This document shows, one piece after another, positions 8,570 through 16,929 of a stretch of DNA of 35,520 bases (position 1 is the first letter of the stretch; the number at the start of each line of letters is the position of its first letter). Under the pieces are notes generated by a model. It ran no database searches. It was not told where the DNA came from and saw only the letters and a program-made list of their open reading frames with translations. Origin of the DNA: Bacteriovorax stolpii (GTDB taxonomy: Bacteria; Bdellovibrionota; UBA1018); contig CAMAQA010000025.1 of NCBI GenBank assembly GCA_945860415.1, positions 1 through 35,520 of the forward strand. The letters run 5' to 3'. A program made the translations under genes and the position numbers.

Positions 8570-10053
8570 GCGCAGAAAAGACGGCTTCGGGACTGACTGC
8601 ACTTTCCAATTTCATCGGAGGCGAGTTCCTCCCCGCACGAAACGGGCGCACCTTCGAGAAGTGCTCGCCCGCGACGGGTGAGCCGGCGCTCTCGATTCCG
8701 GATTCGGACGCGGCGGACATCGAGCTGGCCGTTGCGGGCGCGCGTGCGGCGTTTCCGTCATGGTCGTCACTTTCGGTCAGCCAGCGCGCCGAGTGGCTCT
8801 TCAAGCTGTCACGCGCCATCCGTGATCGGCTCGAGGGTCTTGCCTTCGCCGAGACGGTGGACAACGGAAAGCCGATTTCGGTGTCGCGTACGGTGGACAT
8901 TCCTCGAAGTGCTCAGAACTTTGAGTTTTTTGCCGAGGCGATCACCCAGTTTGCGAGCGAGTCGCATCACGCCGAACCCGGAGTCGTGAACTACACGCTT
9001 CGGCAGCCGCTGGGAGTCGTGGGCTGCATCTCGCCCTGGAATCTTCCTTTGTACCTCTTGAGCTGGAAGATCGCGCCCGCACTGGCTGCAGGAAACACGG
9101 TTGTGGCCAAGCCTTCGGAAGTGACACCGCTGACCGCGCATCATCTTGCCAGGATTTGCGCCGAGATTGGGTTTCCAAAGGGCGTGCTCAATATCGTGCA
9201 CGGCAGGGGCACCACTGCCGGGGCGGCATTGTGTACGCATCCGGGCGTGAAGGCCGTGTCCTTTACCGGAAGCACGAGAACGGGGGGCGAGATTGCCCAG
9301 GTCTGCGCGTCGCAGTTCAAGAAGGTGTCGCTGGAGATGGGGGGCAAGAACCCCACGATCGTATTCTCCGACTGTGATCTCGAGCGCACGGTAGCCGAAG
9401 TGCTTCGAGCCTCGTTCTCGAATCAGGGCCAGATCTGCCTGTGCGGCTCGCGGATCCTGGTCCAGCGAAAGATCTACGACCGCTTTCGTGACGCACTCGC
9501 CGCGGGAGTTCGCGCGCTTCATCCTGGAAACCCGCTGGATGAGTCGACGAAGCAGGGCGCGCTCGTGTCGCGCGAGCATTTTGAAAAGGTGCTGGGCGCC
9601 ATCGAACAGGCGAAGATCCTCGGTGGAAAGGTGCTTGCGGGAGGACGCCCCGCCCAGCTTCCGGGAGCACTTGCTGGTGGCTTTTTCGTCGAGCCCACGC
9701 TCATTGAAGGGTTGCCGCCGGAGTGCGCGACCAATCAGGAAGAGATCTTTGGTCCGGTGGCCACGCTGATTCCTTTCGACACCGAAGACGAGGCGCTCGA
9801 GATTGCGAACGGCGTTCGTTACGGACTGGCGGCAAGCGTATGGACCACCAATCTTTCGACGGCGCACCGAATGGCGGCGCGCCTGGAGGCTGGAATCGTC
9901 TGGATCAACTGCTGGATGCTGCGCGACCTTCGCACTCCGTTCGGGGGGTGGAAGGAGTCGGGCGTGGGTCGGGAAGGGGGCCTGGAGGCCCTGCGCTTCT
10001 TTACCGAGCCCAAGAATGTCTGCATTCAGTTTTCAACCGTTCCGGGAGCCTGA
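8566..10053 (+). CDS. nbaE: 2-aminomuconic semialdehyde dehydrogenase (aldehyde dehydrogenase family)
   Basis: A 495-residue NAD-dependent aldehyde dehydrogenase. Catalytic Cys291 lies in FSNQGQICLCGSR, the general-base Glu257 in SLEMGGKNP, and the oxyanion Asn159 in SPWNLP; FTGSTRTG is the cofactor-side loop. Length is normal for the superfamily. The assignment to 2-aminomuconate semialdehyde rather than another aldehyde rests on operon context: it lies between kynB and the aminomuconate deaminase, with the ACMS decarboxylase that makes its substrate two genes on. It would oxidise 2-aminomuconate 6-semialdehyde to 2-aminomuconate in the cytoplasm before it cyclises to picolinate. Translationally coupled to kynB. 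Confidence 0.87.
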   Translation: MSAEKTASGLTALSNFIGGEFLPARNGRTFEKCSPATGEPALSIPDSDAADIELAVAGARAAFPSWSSLSVSQRAEWLFKLSRAIRDRLEGLAFAETVDNGKPISVSRTVDIPRSAQNFEFFAEAITQFASESHHAEPGVVNYTLRQPLGVVGCISPWNLPLYLLSWKIAPALAAGNTVVAKPSEVTPLTAHHLARICAEIGFPKGVLNIVHGRGTTAGAALCTHPGVKAVSFTGSTRTGGEIAQVCASQFKKVSLEMGGKNPTIVFSDCDLERTVAEVLRASFSNQGQICLCGSRILVQRKIYDRFRDALAAGVRALHPGNPLDESTKQGALVSREHFEKVLGAIEQAKILGGKVLAGGRPAQLPGALAGGFFVEPTLIEGLPPECATNQEEIFGPVATLIPFDTEDEALEIANGVRYGLAASVWTTNLSTAHRMAARLEAGIVWINCWMLRDLRTPFGGWKESGVGREGGLEALRFFTEPKNVCIQFSTVPGA

Positions 10054-10057
10054 AGAC

Positions 10058-10504
10058 ATGGAAAAGACCACGACCCTTGATTCGACCAAGGCAGCCGAAC
10101 CCGTCGGCAAGTTTCCGCATGCCCGTCGTGTCGGAAACCTGCTGTTCATTTCCGGAATCGGTCCGCGCGAGCGCGGCACGAAGAAAATTCCCGGTGTGGA
10201 GCAGGCGCCTGATGGAGCGGTGCTTTCGTATGACATCGAAACGCAGGTGCGTTCCGTGTTTCGAAACGTGGCGTTCATCCTCGAGGAGGCGGGACTCACG
10301 CTTCGCGATCTGGTGGACGTGCAGGTTTTCCTGACCGACATGAAGAATGATTTTCCGGTCATGAATCGGATCTGGGCCGAAACCTTTCCGGACATTGCCC
10401 CCTGCCGCACGACGGTCGAAATCGGTGCGCTGCCGACGCCGATTGCGGTCGAGCTCAAGTGCATCGCGGTATTTCCTGAAGCCTCGCATCCGGAGGCAAA
10501 ATGA
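10058..10504 (+). CDS. nbaF: 2-aminomuconate deaminase (RidA/YjgF family)
   Basis: A 148-residue RidA/YER057c/UK114-fold protein. The start at 10058 (MEKTTTLDSTKAAEPVGK) lies 4 nt after the dehydrogenase stop; the longer open frame to 9803 would overlap that gene and adds no similarity. Family features are HARRVGNLLFISGIGP near the N-terminus, DVQVFLTDMKNDF, and the C-terminal substrate-pocket segment APCRTTVEIGALPTPIAVEL, where the Arg and Glu are typical of active members. In this operon it should hydrolyse 2-aminomuconate to 4-oxalocrotonate and ammonia, as NbaF/AmnD do in pseudomonads; that specificity is inferred from position. It is coupled to the dioxygenase by ATGA (10501-10504). Confidence 0.82.
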   Translation: MEKTTTLDSTKAAEPVGKFPHARRVGNLLFISGIGPRERGTKKIPGVEQAPDGAVLSYDIETQVRSVFRNVAFILEEAGLTLRDLVDVQVFLTDMKNDFPVMNRIWAETFPDIAPCRTTVEIGALPTPIAVELKCIAVFPEASHPEAK

Positions 10505-11022
10505 GTCGCACCCCGATGAAGCCCATCAACTTCAAGAAGTGGATCGAGGAGCACCGCCACCTGCTGAAGCCCCCGGTCGGAAACCAGCAGGTCTGGGCGG
10601 ACCGCGAATTCATGGTTACCGTCGTGGGTGGGCCCAACGCGCGCACGGACTACCACATCAACGAAGGTGAAGAGTTCTTTTACCAGCTCGAGGGAGAGAT
10701 CAATCTGCGGATGATCATCGACGGCAAGCCGCAGGATTTTCCTATCGGTGAAGGCGAGATCTTTCTCTTGCCCCCAAATGTACCGCACTCGCCCCAGCGC
10801 CCGGCCGGAACGGTGGGATTGGTGCTCGAACGGCGCAGGCTTGCCCATGAGCTCGATAGCTTCTTGTGGATCTGCAGGAATTGCCACGCCGAGCTCTGGA
10901 AGCACACGCTTCATGTCACCGACATCACGACGCAGCTTCAGCCGGTTTTCCAGATGTACTACTCGAATCCGGAGAACTTGAAGTGCAAGTCGTGCGGGAC
11001 GGTTCATGAGGGCCGGCAATGA
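10501..11022 (+). CDS. nbaC: 3-hydroxyanthranilate 3,4-dioxygenase
   Basis: A 173-residue cupin dioxygenase that opens 3-hydroxyanthranilate to 2-amino-3-carboxymuconate semialdehyde (ACMS). The catalytic Fe(II) ligands are His52 and Glu58 (DYHINEGEEFFYQ) and His96 (NVPHSPQRP). A second, rubredoxin-like metal site is formed by Cys125-x-x-Cys128 (CRNC) and Cys162-x-x-Cys165 (CKSC), as in the Cupriavidus enzyme and fungal forms; animal enzymes lack it. Substrate Arg residues are seen in NARTDYH and SPQRP. All key residues are present and the length is normal. It overlaps the deaminase at its start and the ACMS decarboxylase at its end by 4 nt each, so the two enzymes handling the unstable ACMS are produced together. 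Confidence 0.95.
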   Translation: MSRTPMKPINFKKWIEEHRHLLKPPVGNQQVWADREFMVTVVGGPNARTDYHINEGEEFFYQLEGEINLRMIIDGKPQDFPIGEGEIFLLPPNVPHSPQRPAGTVGLVLERRRLAHELDSFLWICRNCHAELWKHTLHVTDITTQLQPVFQMYYSNPENLKCKSCGTVHEGRQ

Positions 11023-12008
11023 TCGACATCCACACGCACATCCTGCCGAAACAGATGCCGCGCTGGAAGGATCGGTTCGGCTACGGCGGATTCATCGAGC
11101 TCGATCATCACGCTTCCTGCCGCGCGCGGATGATGCGCGATGATGGAAAGTTTTTTCGCGAGATCGAAGAGAATTGCTGGGATGCCGGTGCCCGGCTTCG
11201 CGACTGCGATCATCACGGCGTGACGACCCAGGTGCTCTCGACCGTACCGGTCATGTTCAGCTACTGGGCCCGCGCCGAGCACGCCCATGATCTGGCTCGT
11301 TTCCTCAATGACCACATTGCCGGAATCGTGGCCGCCCATCCGGGTCGATTCGAGGGCCTGGCCACGCTGCCCATGCAGGACCCCAAGCTCGCCATCCGCG
11401 AGCTCGAGCGTTCGGTCAAGCAGCTGGGCCTCAAGGGCATCGAGATCGGCACGCACGTCAACGGCATGAACCTCGACGAGGAGCCCGTACTGGAAGTGCT
11501 GGCCGCAGCCGAGGAGCTCGGCGCATGCGTCTTTGTGCATCCCTGGGACATGATGGGTGAGTCGCAGATGCCGCGCTACTGGCTACCGTGGCTGGTGGGA
11601 ATGCCAGCGGAACTGTCGCGCGCGATCTGCTCGATGATCTTCGGTGGGGTCTTCGAAAGGTTTCCAAGGCTCCGCGTGGCCTTTGCCCACGGAGGCGGAT
11701 CCTTTCCGTCAACACTCGGACGGATCCAGCATGGTTTCGAGGCCCGGCCTGATCTTTGTGCCGTGAAGACGAAGACCTCGCCCCGTGATCAGGTCGGAAA
11801 ATTCTATCTCGATACGCTCGTGCATGATCCGCGAGTGCTGCAGCACCTGATCGAGACGTTTGGAGTCGAAAAGCTTGCCCTCGGAACGGATTATCCGTTT
11901 CCGTTGGGCGAAGACCGGCCGGGCTCGCTGATCGAGAGCCTCGGCGAACTGGATGAGGCCTCCCGCGAGCGACTGCTCTCCGGCACGGCCAGGGAGTGGC
12001 TGGGATGA
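11019..12008 (+). CDS. nbaD: Aminocarboxymuconate-semialdehyde decarboxylase (ACMSD)
   Basis: A 329-residue amidohydrolase-fold, zinc-dependent decarboxylase converting ACMS to 2-aminomuconate 6-semialdehyde. It steers flux away from spontaneous quinolinate formation and so towards catabolism rather than NAD synthesis. Metal ligands are His5 and His7 (DIHTHILP), His174 (VFVHPWDMMG) and Asp291 (LALGTDYPFPLG); the catalytic His224 is in FAHGGGSFP. Spacing matches the Pseudomonas enzyme with a small offset. The start overlaps the dioxygenase stop (ATGA) and the stop overlaps the kynureninase start (ATGA, 12005-12008). Confidence 0.94.
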   Translation: MIDIHTHILPKQMPRWKDRFGYGGFIELDHHASCRARMMRDDGKFFREIEENCWDAGARLRDCDHHGVTTQVLSTVPVMFSYWARAEHAHDLARFLNDHIAGIVAAHPGRFEGLATLPMQDPKLAIRELERSVKQLGLKGIEIGTHVNGMNLDEEPVLEVLAAAEELGACVFVHPWDMMGESQMPRYWLPWLVGMPAELSRAICSMIFGGVFERFPRLRVAFAHGGGSFPSTLGRIQHGFEARPDLCAVKTKTSPRDQVGKFYLDTLVHDPRVLQHLIETFGVEKLALGTDYPFPLGEDRPGSLIESLGELDEASRERLLSGTAREWLG

Positions 12009-13312
12009 ATGCACGATTTTCCGAATCGCTGAAAAAAGCCGAGGCCCTGGATGCGCAGGATCCGTTGGCCCGGCACCGCGACGAGTTTCTATTTCCGAAA
12101 GCCGGCTCCACGGCAGTTGGCGGCATGGCCGGACAGGATGTGCTCTACTTCGCAGGCAACTCGCTGGGTCTCCAGCCCAGGAAGGCCCGCCAGTACATCG
12201 AAGAGGAGCTCGAAGACTGGCAACGCTTCGGGGTCGAGGGCCACGTGCGCGCCCGGCACCCCTGGCTTCCGTACCATGAGTTCGTGACCGAGAGCCTCGC
12301 ACGAATCGTCGGCGCGAAGGCATCCGAAGTGGTCGCGATGAATACCCTGACCGTGAACCTGCACCTGATGATGGTGTCGTTTTATCGCCCGACGAAGACT
12401 CGGTACAAGATCCTGATCGAACCGAGCGCGTTTCCGTCCGACCAGTACGCCGTGGCGTCGCAGGCCGACTTCCACGCACGATATCTCGGATTCGATCCGA
12501 AGGCCGCCATTGTCGAGCTTCAGCCACGGGCAGGAGAAGACTGCCTGCGCCATGATGACATCCTTGCCGCAATCGAGCGCGAGGGAAGCTCGCTGGCACT
12601 CGTGATGCTCGGCAACGTCAATTACCTTACTGGCCAGGCCTTCGAGGTGAAGGCCATTACCGAGAAGGCTCATGCTGTGGGCGCCTGCGTGGGATTTGAT
12701 TTTGCCCATGGGGCAGGAAACCTCGAATTGAAGCTCCATGACTGGGCCCCGGATTTTGCCGTGTGGTGCTCGTACAAGTACCTGAACAGCGGACCAGGGG
12801 CACTTGCCGGATGCTTCGTGCACGAGCGCCATCATCATGATCGGACCCTTCCTCGATTTGCAGGCTGGTGGGGACAGAACAAGACCACGCGCTTTCTGAT
12901 GGGATCGGAATTCGATCCGATTCCGACGGTGGAAGCCTGGCAGCTGAGTAACCCGCCGATTTTCCAGCTGGCCGCGATGCGCGCATCGTTCGAAATCTTT
13001 GATGCGGCCGGGATGTCGCGCCTGCGGCAAAAAAGCGTGTCGATCGTGGGCCTGCTCGAGTCGCTCCTGAGGGATGTGCCGGGCATCTCGCTCGTGACTC
13101 CCAGCGAGGAATCAAGCCGTGGTACCCAGCTCTCTCTCCGTGTGGCAGGTCATCCCAAAGAGTGGGTGAAGACACTCGAGCGCCGAGGAATCGTCGCCGA
13201 TGCGCGAGAGCCCGACATCCTTCGCGTCGCTCCGGCGCCGCTTTACACGCGTTACTCCGATGTGGTGAAACTTGCCTCGGCAATCAGTGGGATTTCCGGA
13301 GGTGCATCATGA
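12005..13312 (+). CDS. kynU: Kynureninase
   Basis: A 435-residue PLP enzyme that cleaves 3-hydroxykynurenine (or kynurenine) to 3-hydroxyanthranilate (or anthranilate) and alanine. The PLP Lys258 lies in WCSYKYLNSGPGAL, Asp232 in FDFAHGAGN contacts the pyridine nitrogen, and NSLGLQPRKA and GWWGQNKTTRF are strongly typical of kynureninases. The ATG at 12005 overlaps the ACMSD stop; an in-frame GTG nine bases earlier is less likely. The stop overlaps the monooxygenase start (ATGA at 13309-13312). No truncation or missing catalytic residue was noticed. Confidence 0.96.
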   Translation: MNARFSESLKKAEALDAQDPLARHRDEFLFPKAGSTAVGGMAGQDVLYFAGNSLGLQPRKARQYIEEELEDWQRFGVEGHVRARHPWLPYHEFVTESLARIVGAKASEVVAMNTLTVNLHLMMVSFYRPTKTRYKILIEPSAFPSDQYAVASQADFHARYLGFDPKAAIVELQPRAGEDCLRHDDILAAIEREGSSLALVMLGNVNYLTGQAFEVKAITEKAHAVGACVGFDFAHGAGNLELKLHDWAPDFAVWCSYKYLNSGPGALAGCFVHERHHHDRTLPRFAGWWGQNKTTRFLMGSEFDPIPTVEAWQLSNPPIFQLAAMRASFEIFDAAGMSRLRQKSVSIVGLLESLLRDVPGISLVTPSEESSRGTQLSLRVAGHPKEWVKTLERRGIVADAREPDILRVAPAPLYTRYSDVVKLASAISGISGGAS

Positions 13313-14790
13313 GCGTGAATCAGGCCGGAGCCAGCATCAGCCTCGTAGGAGGTGGCCTCGTCGGATCTCTCCTGGCCACGGGCCTTGCGAGGCGTGGATT
13401 TGAAGTGGAACTTTTCGAGAGGCGCTCGGATCCACGAACCCGCGCCGTCTACGGAGGGCGGTCGATCAATCTCGCTCTCTCGGTACGCGGAGTCCACGCG
13501 CTTCGCCAGCTCGGGCTGTATCAGCGCATCCTTTCTGGGGCGATTCCGATGCGTGGACGCATGATGCACGCCGTGGATGGTGCCCTGACCTTCCAGCCCT
13601 ATGGGGTCGAAGACTGGCAGTGCATTTACTCGATCTCGCGCGGCGATCTGAATCGCGTGCTCCTGACAGCCGCAGAAGAGACGGGAAGAGTCCGGGTTCG
13701 TTTTGAACAGAAGCTGGTGGCTGCCCAGGCGATGGGCCCTGGGCTGGAGCTTGAGTTTCACCAGGAGACCGAGGACAAGACCTCGCGCATTTATCGCAGG
13801 CGGGTGATCGGCACCGATGGCTCGGCATCGGTCCTTCGGTCGGCAGTGGTGAAGGCCAATCGCGGACGCTGTTCCGAGGAGCCACTCGACTATGGATACA
13901 AGGAGCTGGCGATCGCCCCCAATGACGGAGCCTCCGGCGACGCACGATTCAAGATGGAAAAGCATGCGCTCCACATCTGGCCGCGCGGCAACTTCATGCT
14001 CATTGCCCTTCCTAACTTTGACGGAAGCTTCACGCTGACGCTCTTCCTGCCCCATGAGGGGCCTGTCAGTCTCGACAAGCTCCGGACTCCCGCCGAGGTT
14101 CGCGAGTTCTTCACGAAGTATTTTCCGGATACGCTTCCGCTGATCGAGGACCTCGAGGGCACGTTCTTCGGAAATCCGACCGGCCACATGGTGACCGTGA
14201 AGACGAATCCCTGGAACTGGGATTCGCGCGCACTCCTTCTCGGAGACGCAGCGCATGCCATCGTTCCGTTCTTCGGCCAGGGAATGAACTGCGGATTTGA
14301 AGACTGCTCGGAGCTCTTCAGCCGGATGGATGCCATGCTGCATTCTTTGACCACGGGCCTTGCGAACACGGATGCCGATGCAGCGTGGTGCAGTCTGTTC
14401 AATGCCGTCAGCGAAATCCGATGGCGAAACTCCGATGCCATTGCGGACATGGCCGTCGAGAACTTCGTCGAGATGCGTGATCGAGTGGGTGATCGGCAGT
14501 TCCTGAACGAGAAGGCGCTCGAAAAGCGCCTGCAGCTGCGGTACCCGCGCGAGTACATCTCGAAGTACTCACTCGTGAGCTTCAGCCGCGTTCCGTATAC
14601 CATTGCTGTCGAGGCCGGCGCCGCCCAGGAAAAGTTCCTGAAGAGCGTCTGCGTGGCCGGCGCCGATCCGGCGCAGCTCGATATTGAGGCCATGCATGGG
14701 CGAATCCGCGATGAGATCGCCCCCATCCTGATTCCGTTCCTGCCCGAGGGGCTGAAGAACGGCTACGCGGAAGTTGGAGGTCATTCATGA
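13309..14790 (+). CDS. kmo: Kynurenine 3-monooxygenase
   Basis: A 493-residue group A flavoprotein hydroxylase using FAD, NADPH and O2 to make 3-hydroxykynurenine. The N-terminal dinucleotide fold is LVGGGLVGSLLATGLARRG followed by VELFERR; YGGRSINLALS is the KMO-specific segment, and LLGDAAHAIVPFFGQGMN is the second FAD motif. The ATG at 13309 (MSVNQAGASIS) is chosen because the upstream part of the open frame is inside kynU. Eukaryotic KMO carries a C-terminal membrane helix; here the C-terminus shows no long hydrophobic stretch, so the enzyme is probably soluble or only peripheral. Its stop overlaps the SDR start by 4 nt. Confidence 0.95.
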   Translation: MSVNQAGASISLVGGGLVGSLLATGLARRGFEVELFERRSDPRTRAVYGGRSINLALSVRGVHALRQLGLYQRILSGAIPMRGRMMHAVDGALTFQPYGVEDWQCIYSISRGDLNRVLLTAAEETGRVRVRFEQKLVAAQAMGPGLELEFHQETEDKTSRIYRRRVIGTDGSASVLRSAVVKANRGRCSEEPLDYGYKELAIAPNDGASGDARFKMEKHALHIWPRGNFMLIALPNFDGSFTLTLFLPHEGPVSLDKLRTPAEVREFFTKYFPDTLPLIEDLEGTFFGNPTGHMVTVKTNPWNWDSRALLLGDAAHAIVPFFGQGMNCGFEDCSELFSRMDAMLHSLTTGLANTDADAAWCSLFNAVSEIRWRNSDAIADMAVENFVEMRDRVGDRQFLNEKALEKRLQLRYPREYISKYSLVSFSRVPYTIAVEAGAAQEKFLKSVCVAGADPAQLDIEAMHGRIRDEIAPILIPFLPEGLKNGYAEVGGHS

Positions 14791-15524
14791 ACCTGGGAAT
14801 TCAAGGAAAGCGCGCCCTCGTGCAGGGTGCTTCGAGCGGGCTCGGATTTGCTATCGCGCAGGCGTTGATTGCCGAAGGCGCGCTCGTGACGATCTGCGCT
14901 CGTCCGGGTGATCGTCTCGAGGCCGCGAAGAAATCTCTCGGAGCAGCGCACGCGATCGGCGCGGATTTGTCGCAAACGGGTGAGGCCGAGCGCGTGGTTC
15001 GTGAAGCCCAGAGACTCATGGGCGGAGTGGACATCCTCGTGGTGAACACAGGTGGTCCGCCCAAGGTGGAGTTTCTTTCAGTGACGGATCCGCAGTGGCG
15101 CGAAGGTTTTGAAAGCCTCTGGATGGGAGCCGTGGATTCCATTCGCGCGGCCCTTCCCCAAATGATGGAGTCGCGGTTTGGTCGCATCCTGCTCGTGACC
15201 TCTGCAGCAGCCAAAGAGCCGATGCCCGGCCTCACCATCTCCAATGGCCTTCGGGCCGGCCTTCTTGGGCTCACCAAGTCGATCAGCAACGAGGTGGCCC
15301 ACGCCGGAGTCACGATCAACGCGCTTCTGCCCGGGTACACCGACACTGAAAGGCTCCGCGAGCTGGGCATCCCTGCTGACAAGATTTCTGCGAACATCCC
15401 GGCAAAACGGCTCGGCAAGCCCGAGGAATTTGCGGCCCTTGCCGCTTTCCTCTCTTCGGTTCCGGCGGCCTACATCACCGGCCAGGCAATCGCGGTCGAT
15501 GGCGGATTCCTGAAGGGAATTTAA
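14787..15524 (+). CDS. Atypical short-chain dehydrogenase/reductase in the kynurenine operon
   Basis: A 245-residue classical-size SDR. The cofactor motif is GASSGLG (14-20), NTGG (87-90) replaces the common NAG, and Ser139 is in place in LLVTSAA. The catalytic Tyr and Lys of YxxxK are replaced: thirteen residues after Ser139 the sequence reads SNGLR, giving Ser152 and Arg156. The rest (LLPGYTDTERLRELG, GQAIAVDGG) is intact, so this is not obvious decay. I recall other 'ketoacyl-ACP reductase-like' SDRs with an SNALR motif, so the change is probably family-wide. It is coupled to kmo by ATGA and is the last operon gene. The substrate is unknown; no kynurenine-pathway step clearly needs it. Confidence 0.8.
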   Translation: MNLGIQGKRALVQGASSGLGFAIAQALIAEGALVTICARPGDRLEAAKKSLGAAHAIGADLSQTGEAERVVREAQRLMGGVDILVVNTGGPPKVEFLSVTDPQWREGFESLWMGAVDSIRAALPQMMESRFGRILLVTSAAAKEPMPGLTISNGLRAGLLGLTKSISNEVAHAGVTINALLPGYTDTERLRELGIPADKISANIPAKRLGKPEEFAALAAFLSSVPAAYITGQAIAVDGGFLKGI

Positions 15525-16270
15525 GCGAAGTCGTAGGCGAGGCGCTCGAGGGCGTTGATCCGGGGGTTCCATCTCACCCACTGGCGATGGCGGCGAGGGA
15601 AGCCGACGTTCATGTAGCCCTCGCAGCCATGCGGGTCATGGCAGTGCCCCATGACGAGCGCGTCGGCTTTTCCGGGCCCGACGCGACGGCGTGAATAGTC
15701 GAAGAACATCGCTCGAAGTCGATCGCGGTCTTCTGCAGACCACTCTTCCGGAAGCCGCTTGGCATCACGCGAGGTGTTGCTCCAGAGCTGTCCGAGGCGA
15801 TCGAGCGCGCCGCCGGGGAAGGCCGTGACGAGTCCCCGGCCGAGGCTGCTTCGGAAAAATCGGCGCAGAAACAGGTAAAACCGGTCTGATGAGTCGGCCA
15901 GATCTCCATGCTCGACCCTGAGGCGTCGACCCTCCAGCTCGATCTCGATGAAGTCGCCATGAACGAGCACTTCCGAACACCCCATCTCTGCATAGGATTC
16001 AGCGAGCCAGAAGTCATGGTTGCCTTCGACATGAGACGCGCGCACGCCGGTCGCCGCTACCTCACGGACGGCTTCAAAGAAGGGTCGGTGCAGTTCGCGG
16101 AAGACGGTCTTGTTGCCCACGTAGACATCAAAGATGTCGCCCGCCAGGGCAAGGTGATCGCCCGGCCGTGGAACCTCGCGAATGAACCGGAGTACCGATC
16201 GATAGAACTCCTCGTTCGGATGAAGCAGGTGCAGGTCAGAGAGAATGTGGGCGTGCGGGCTCGAAGACAT
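15521..16270 (-). CDS. LpxH-like metallophosphoesterase (UDP-2,3-diacylglucosamine hydrolase family)
   Basis: A 249-residue calcineurin-type phosphoesterase. Metal ligands appear in order: SDLHL (Asp12, His14), GDIFD (Asp45), GNHD (Asn84), HGD (His104/His121 region) and a C-terminal GHCHDP. This set and the length match LpxH/YbbF-type enzymes, which cleave UDP-2,3-diacylglucosamine to lipid X in lipid A synthesis. Divergent paralogues exist, so the substrate is not proven, and no other lpx gene is nearby. GAGGG lies 6 nt upstream of the ATG at 16270. It is the last gene of a leftward operon after the FlaG-like gene (23 nt gap). Its TAA overlaps the stop of the convergent SDR by two bases. Confidence 0.75.
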   Translation of the reverse strand: MSSSPHAHILSDLHLLHPNEEFYRSVLRFIREVPRPGDHLALAGDIFDVYVGNKTVFRELHRPFFEAVREVAATGVRASHVEGNHDFWLAESYAEMGCSEVLVHGDFIEIELEGRRLRVEHGDLADSSDRFYLFLRRFFRSSLGRGLVTAFPGGALDRLGQLWSNTSRDAKRLPEEWSAEDRDRLRAMFFDYSRRRVGPGKADALVMGHCHDPHGCEGYMNVGFPRRHRQWVRWNPRINALERLAYDFA

Positions 16271-16293
16271 CTCAGCCCTCAGGTTTCGCGCGC

Positions 16294-16701
16294 TCAGTAC
16301 TTTTGATCAAGGAGTTTTCCGCGACCGCGGGTGTCGCGCGTGCCCGAGCTGCGAAGGCGGACGAACTCCTGGCCTTCGAATTGACGGATAATGTTGCCAT
16401 TCACGTCGCTCAGGACGACGCGAAGTCCGGGCGTGTTGCCGGAAATCGAGGCTTTTAGTCCATGCTGCTGCGACTGCGCTTCAGTTTCGAACTCGGTCAC
16501 GGCCCTCTCGACCGCTTGACGTTCCTGCTCCGGAGTCAGCACTGCCGCCTGCTGGGCGCCCTCGTGTTCGGGCTGGTTGCCATCCGAGTTCTTCTTGTCC
16601 TGCTGCTCGTATCCAGCCGCACCATGGCCATCGCCTCCATCGGCGTTCGCCTTGACGGTCCGGTTGATCTGGAAGAGCTCTCTGAATCCGTTCACCTTCA
16701 C
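16294..16701 (-). CDS. FlaG-like small protein (tentative)
   Basis: A 135-residue hydrophilic protein with a GTG start 3 nt after the ferredoxin stop. Residues ~20-75 are low-complexity and rich in Gly, Asp, Gln and Glu, likely disordered. Residues ~80-120 contain ISGNTPGLRVVLSDVNGNII followed by RQFEGQEFVRLR. That beta-strand pattern, 'V-V-D--tG-iIRQ-p-eE---L', resembles the C-terminal domain of flagellar FlaG proteins, which influence filament length. The match is by eye and weak. Two flagellin genes lie 4 kb away, giving mild contextual support. It could instead be an unrelated conserved protein. Confidence 0.45.
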   Translation of the reverse strand: MKVNGFRELFQINRTVKANADGGDGHGAAGYEQQDKKNSDGNQPEHEGAQQAAVLTPEQERQAVERAVTEFETEAQSQQHGLKASISGNTPGLRVVLSDVNGNIIRQFEGQEFVRLRSSGTRDTRGRGKLLDQKY

Positions 16702-16704
16702 GTC

Positions 16705-16929
16705 TTATGGATCGGCAGGCGGCGTGGATTTATTGAGATCCTCGGACTCCTGATGCATCGGAACAATGGCGTTCACGGGGCAGACGCGGGCACAGATTCC
16801 ACAGCCATGGCAGGTGTCGGTGTCGATGACGAACTGCCCGACCCCAAAAAAGATGCTTTTGGTCGGACAGATGTCGACGCAGGCCTCGCAGCTCGTGCAG
16901 CTCGGTCGGATGAAGTGGACGCCCATCAT
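16705..16929 (-). CDS. 2[4Fe-4S] ferredoxin
   Basis: A 74-residue bacterial-type ferredoxin with two complete cluster motifs, [12 protein letters not shown] and [12 protein letters not shown], each C-x2-C-x2-C-x3-C-P. It is an electron carrier; the partner enzyme is not apparent in this window. The start ATG at 16929 overlaps the TGA of the HDOD-like gene, and AAGGTGGG lies just upstream. The C-terminus (about 20 residues after the second motif) is acidic and polar. Finding a ferredoxin coupled between an HDOD-like regulator and a FlaG-like gene is unusual. Confidence 0.92.
   Translation of the reverse strand: MMGVHFIRPSCTSCEACVDICPTKSIFFGVGQFVIDTDTCHGCGICARVCPVNAIVPMHQESEDLNKSTPPADP

Noticed and set aside
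8809..9867. 352-residue open frame on the minus strand
   Set aside because: Shadow of the aldehyde dehydrogenase; Arg-rich composition typical of antisense frames in GC-rich DNA.
13252..14343. 363-residue open frame on the minus strand
   Set aside because: Antisense to kynurenine monooxygenase, no motif, no ribosome-binding site.
14787..15524. SDR considered as a decayed pseudogene because Tyr and Lys are missing
   Set aside because: The frame is intact, other motifs are conserved and I recall the same SNALR-type replacement in related SDRs, so it is treated as a functional atypical member.
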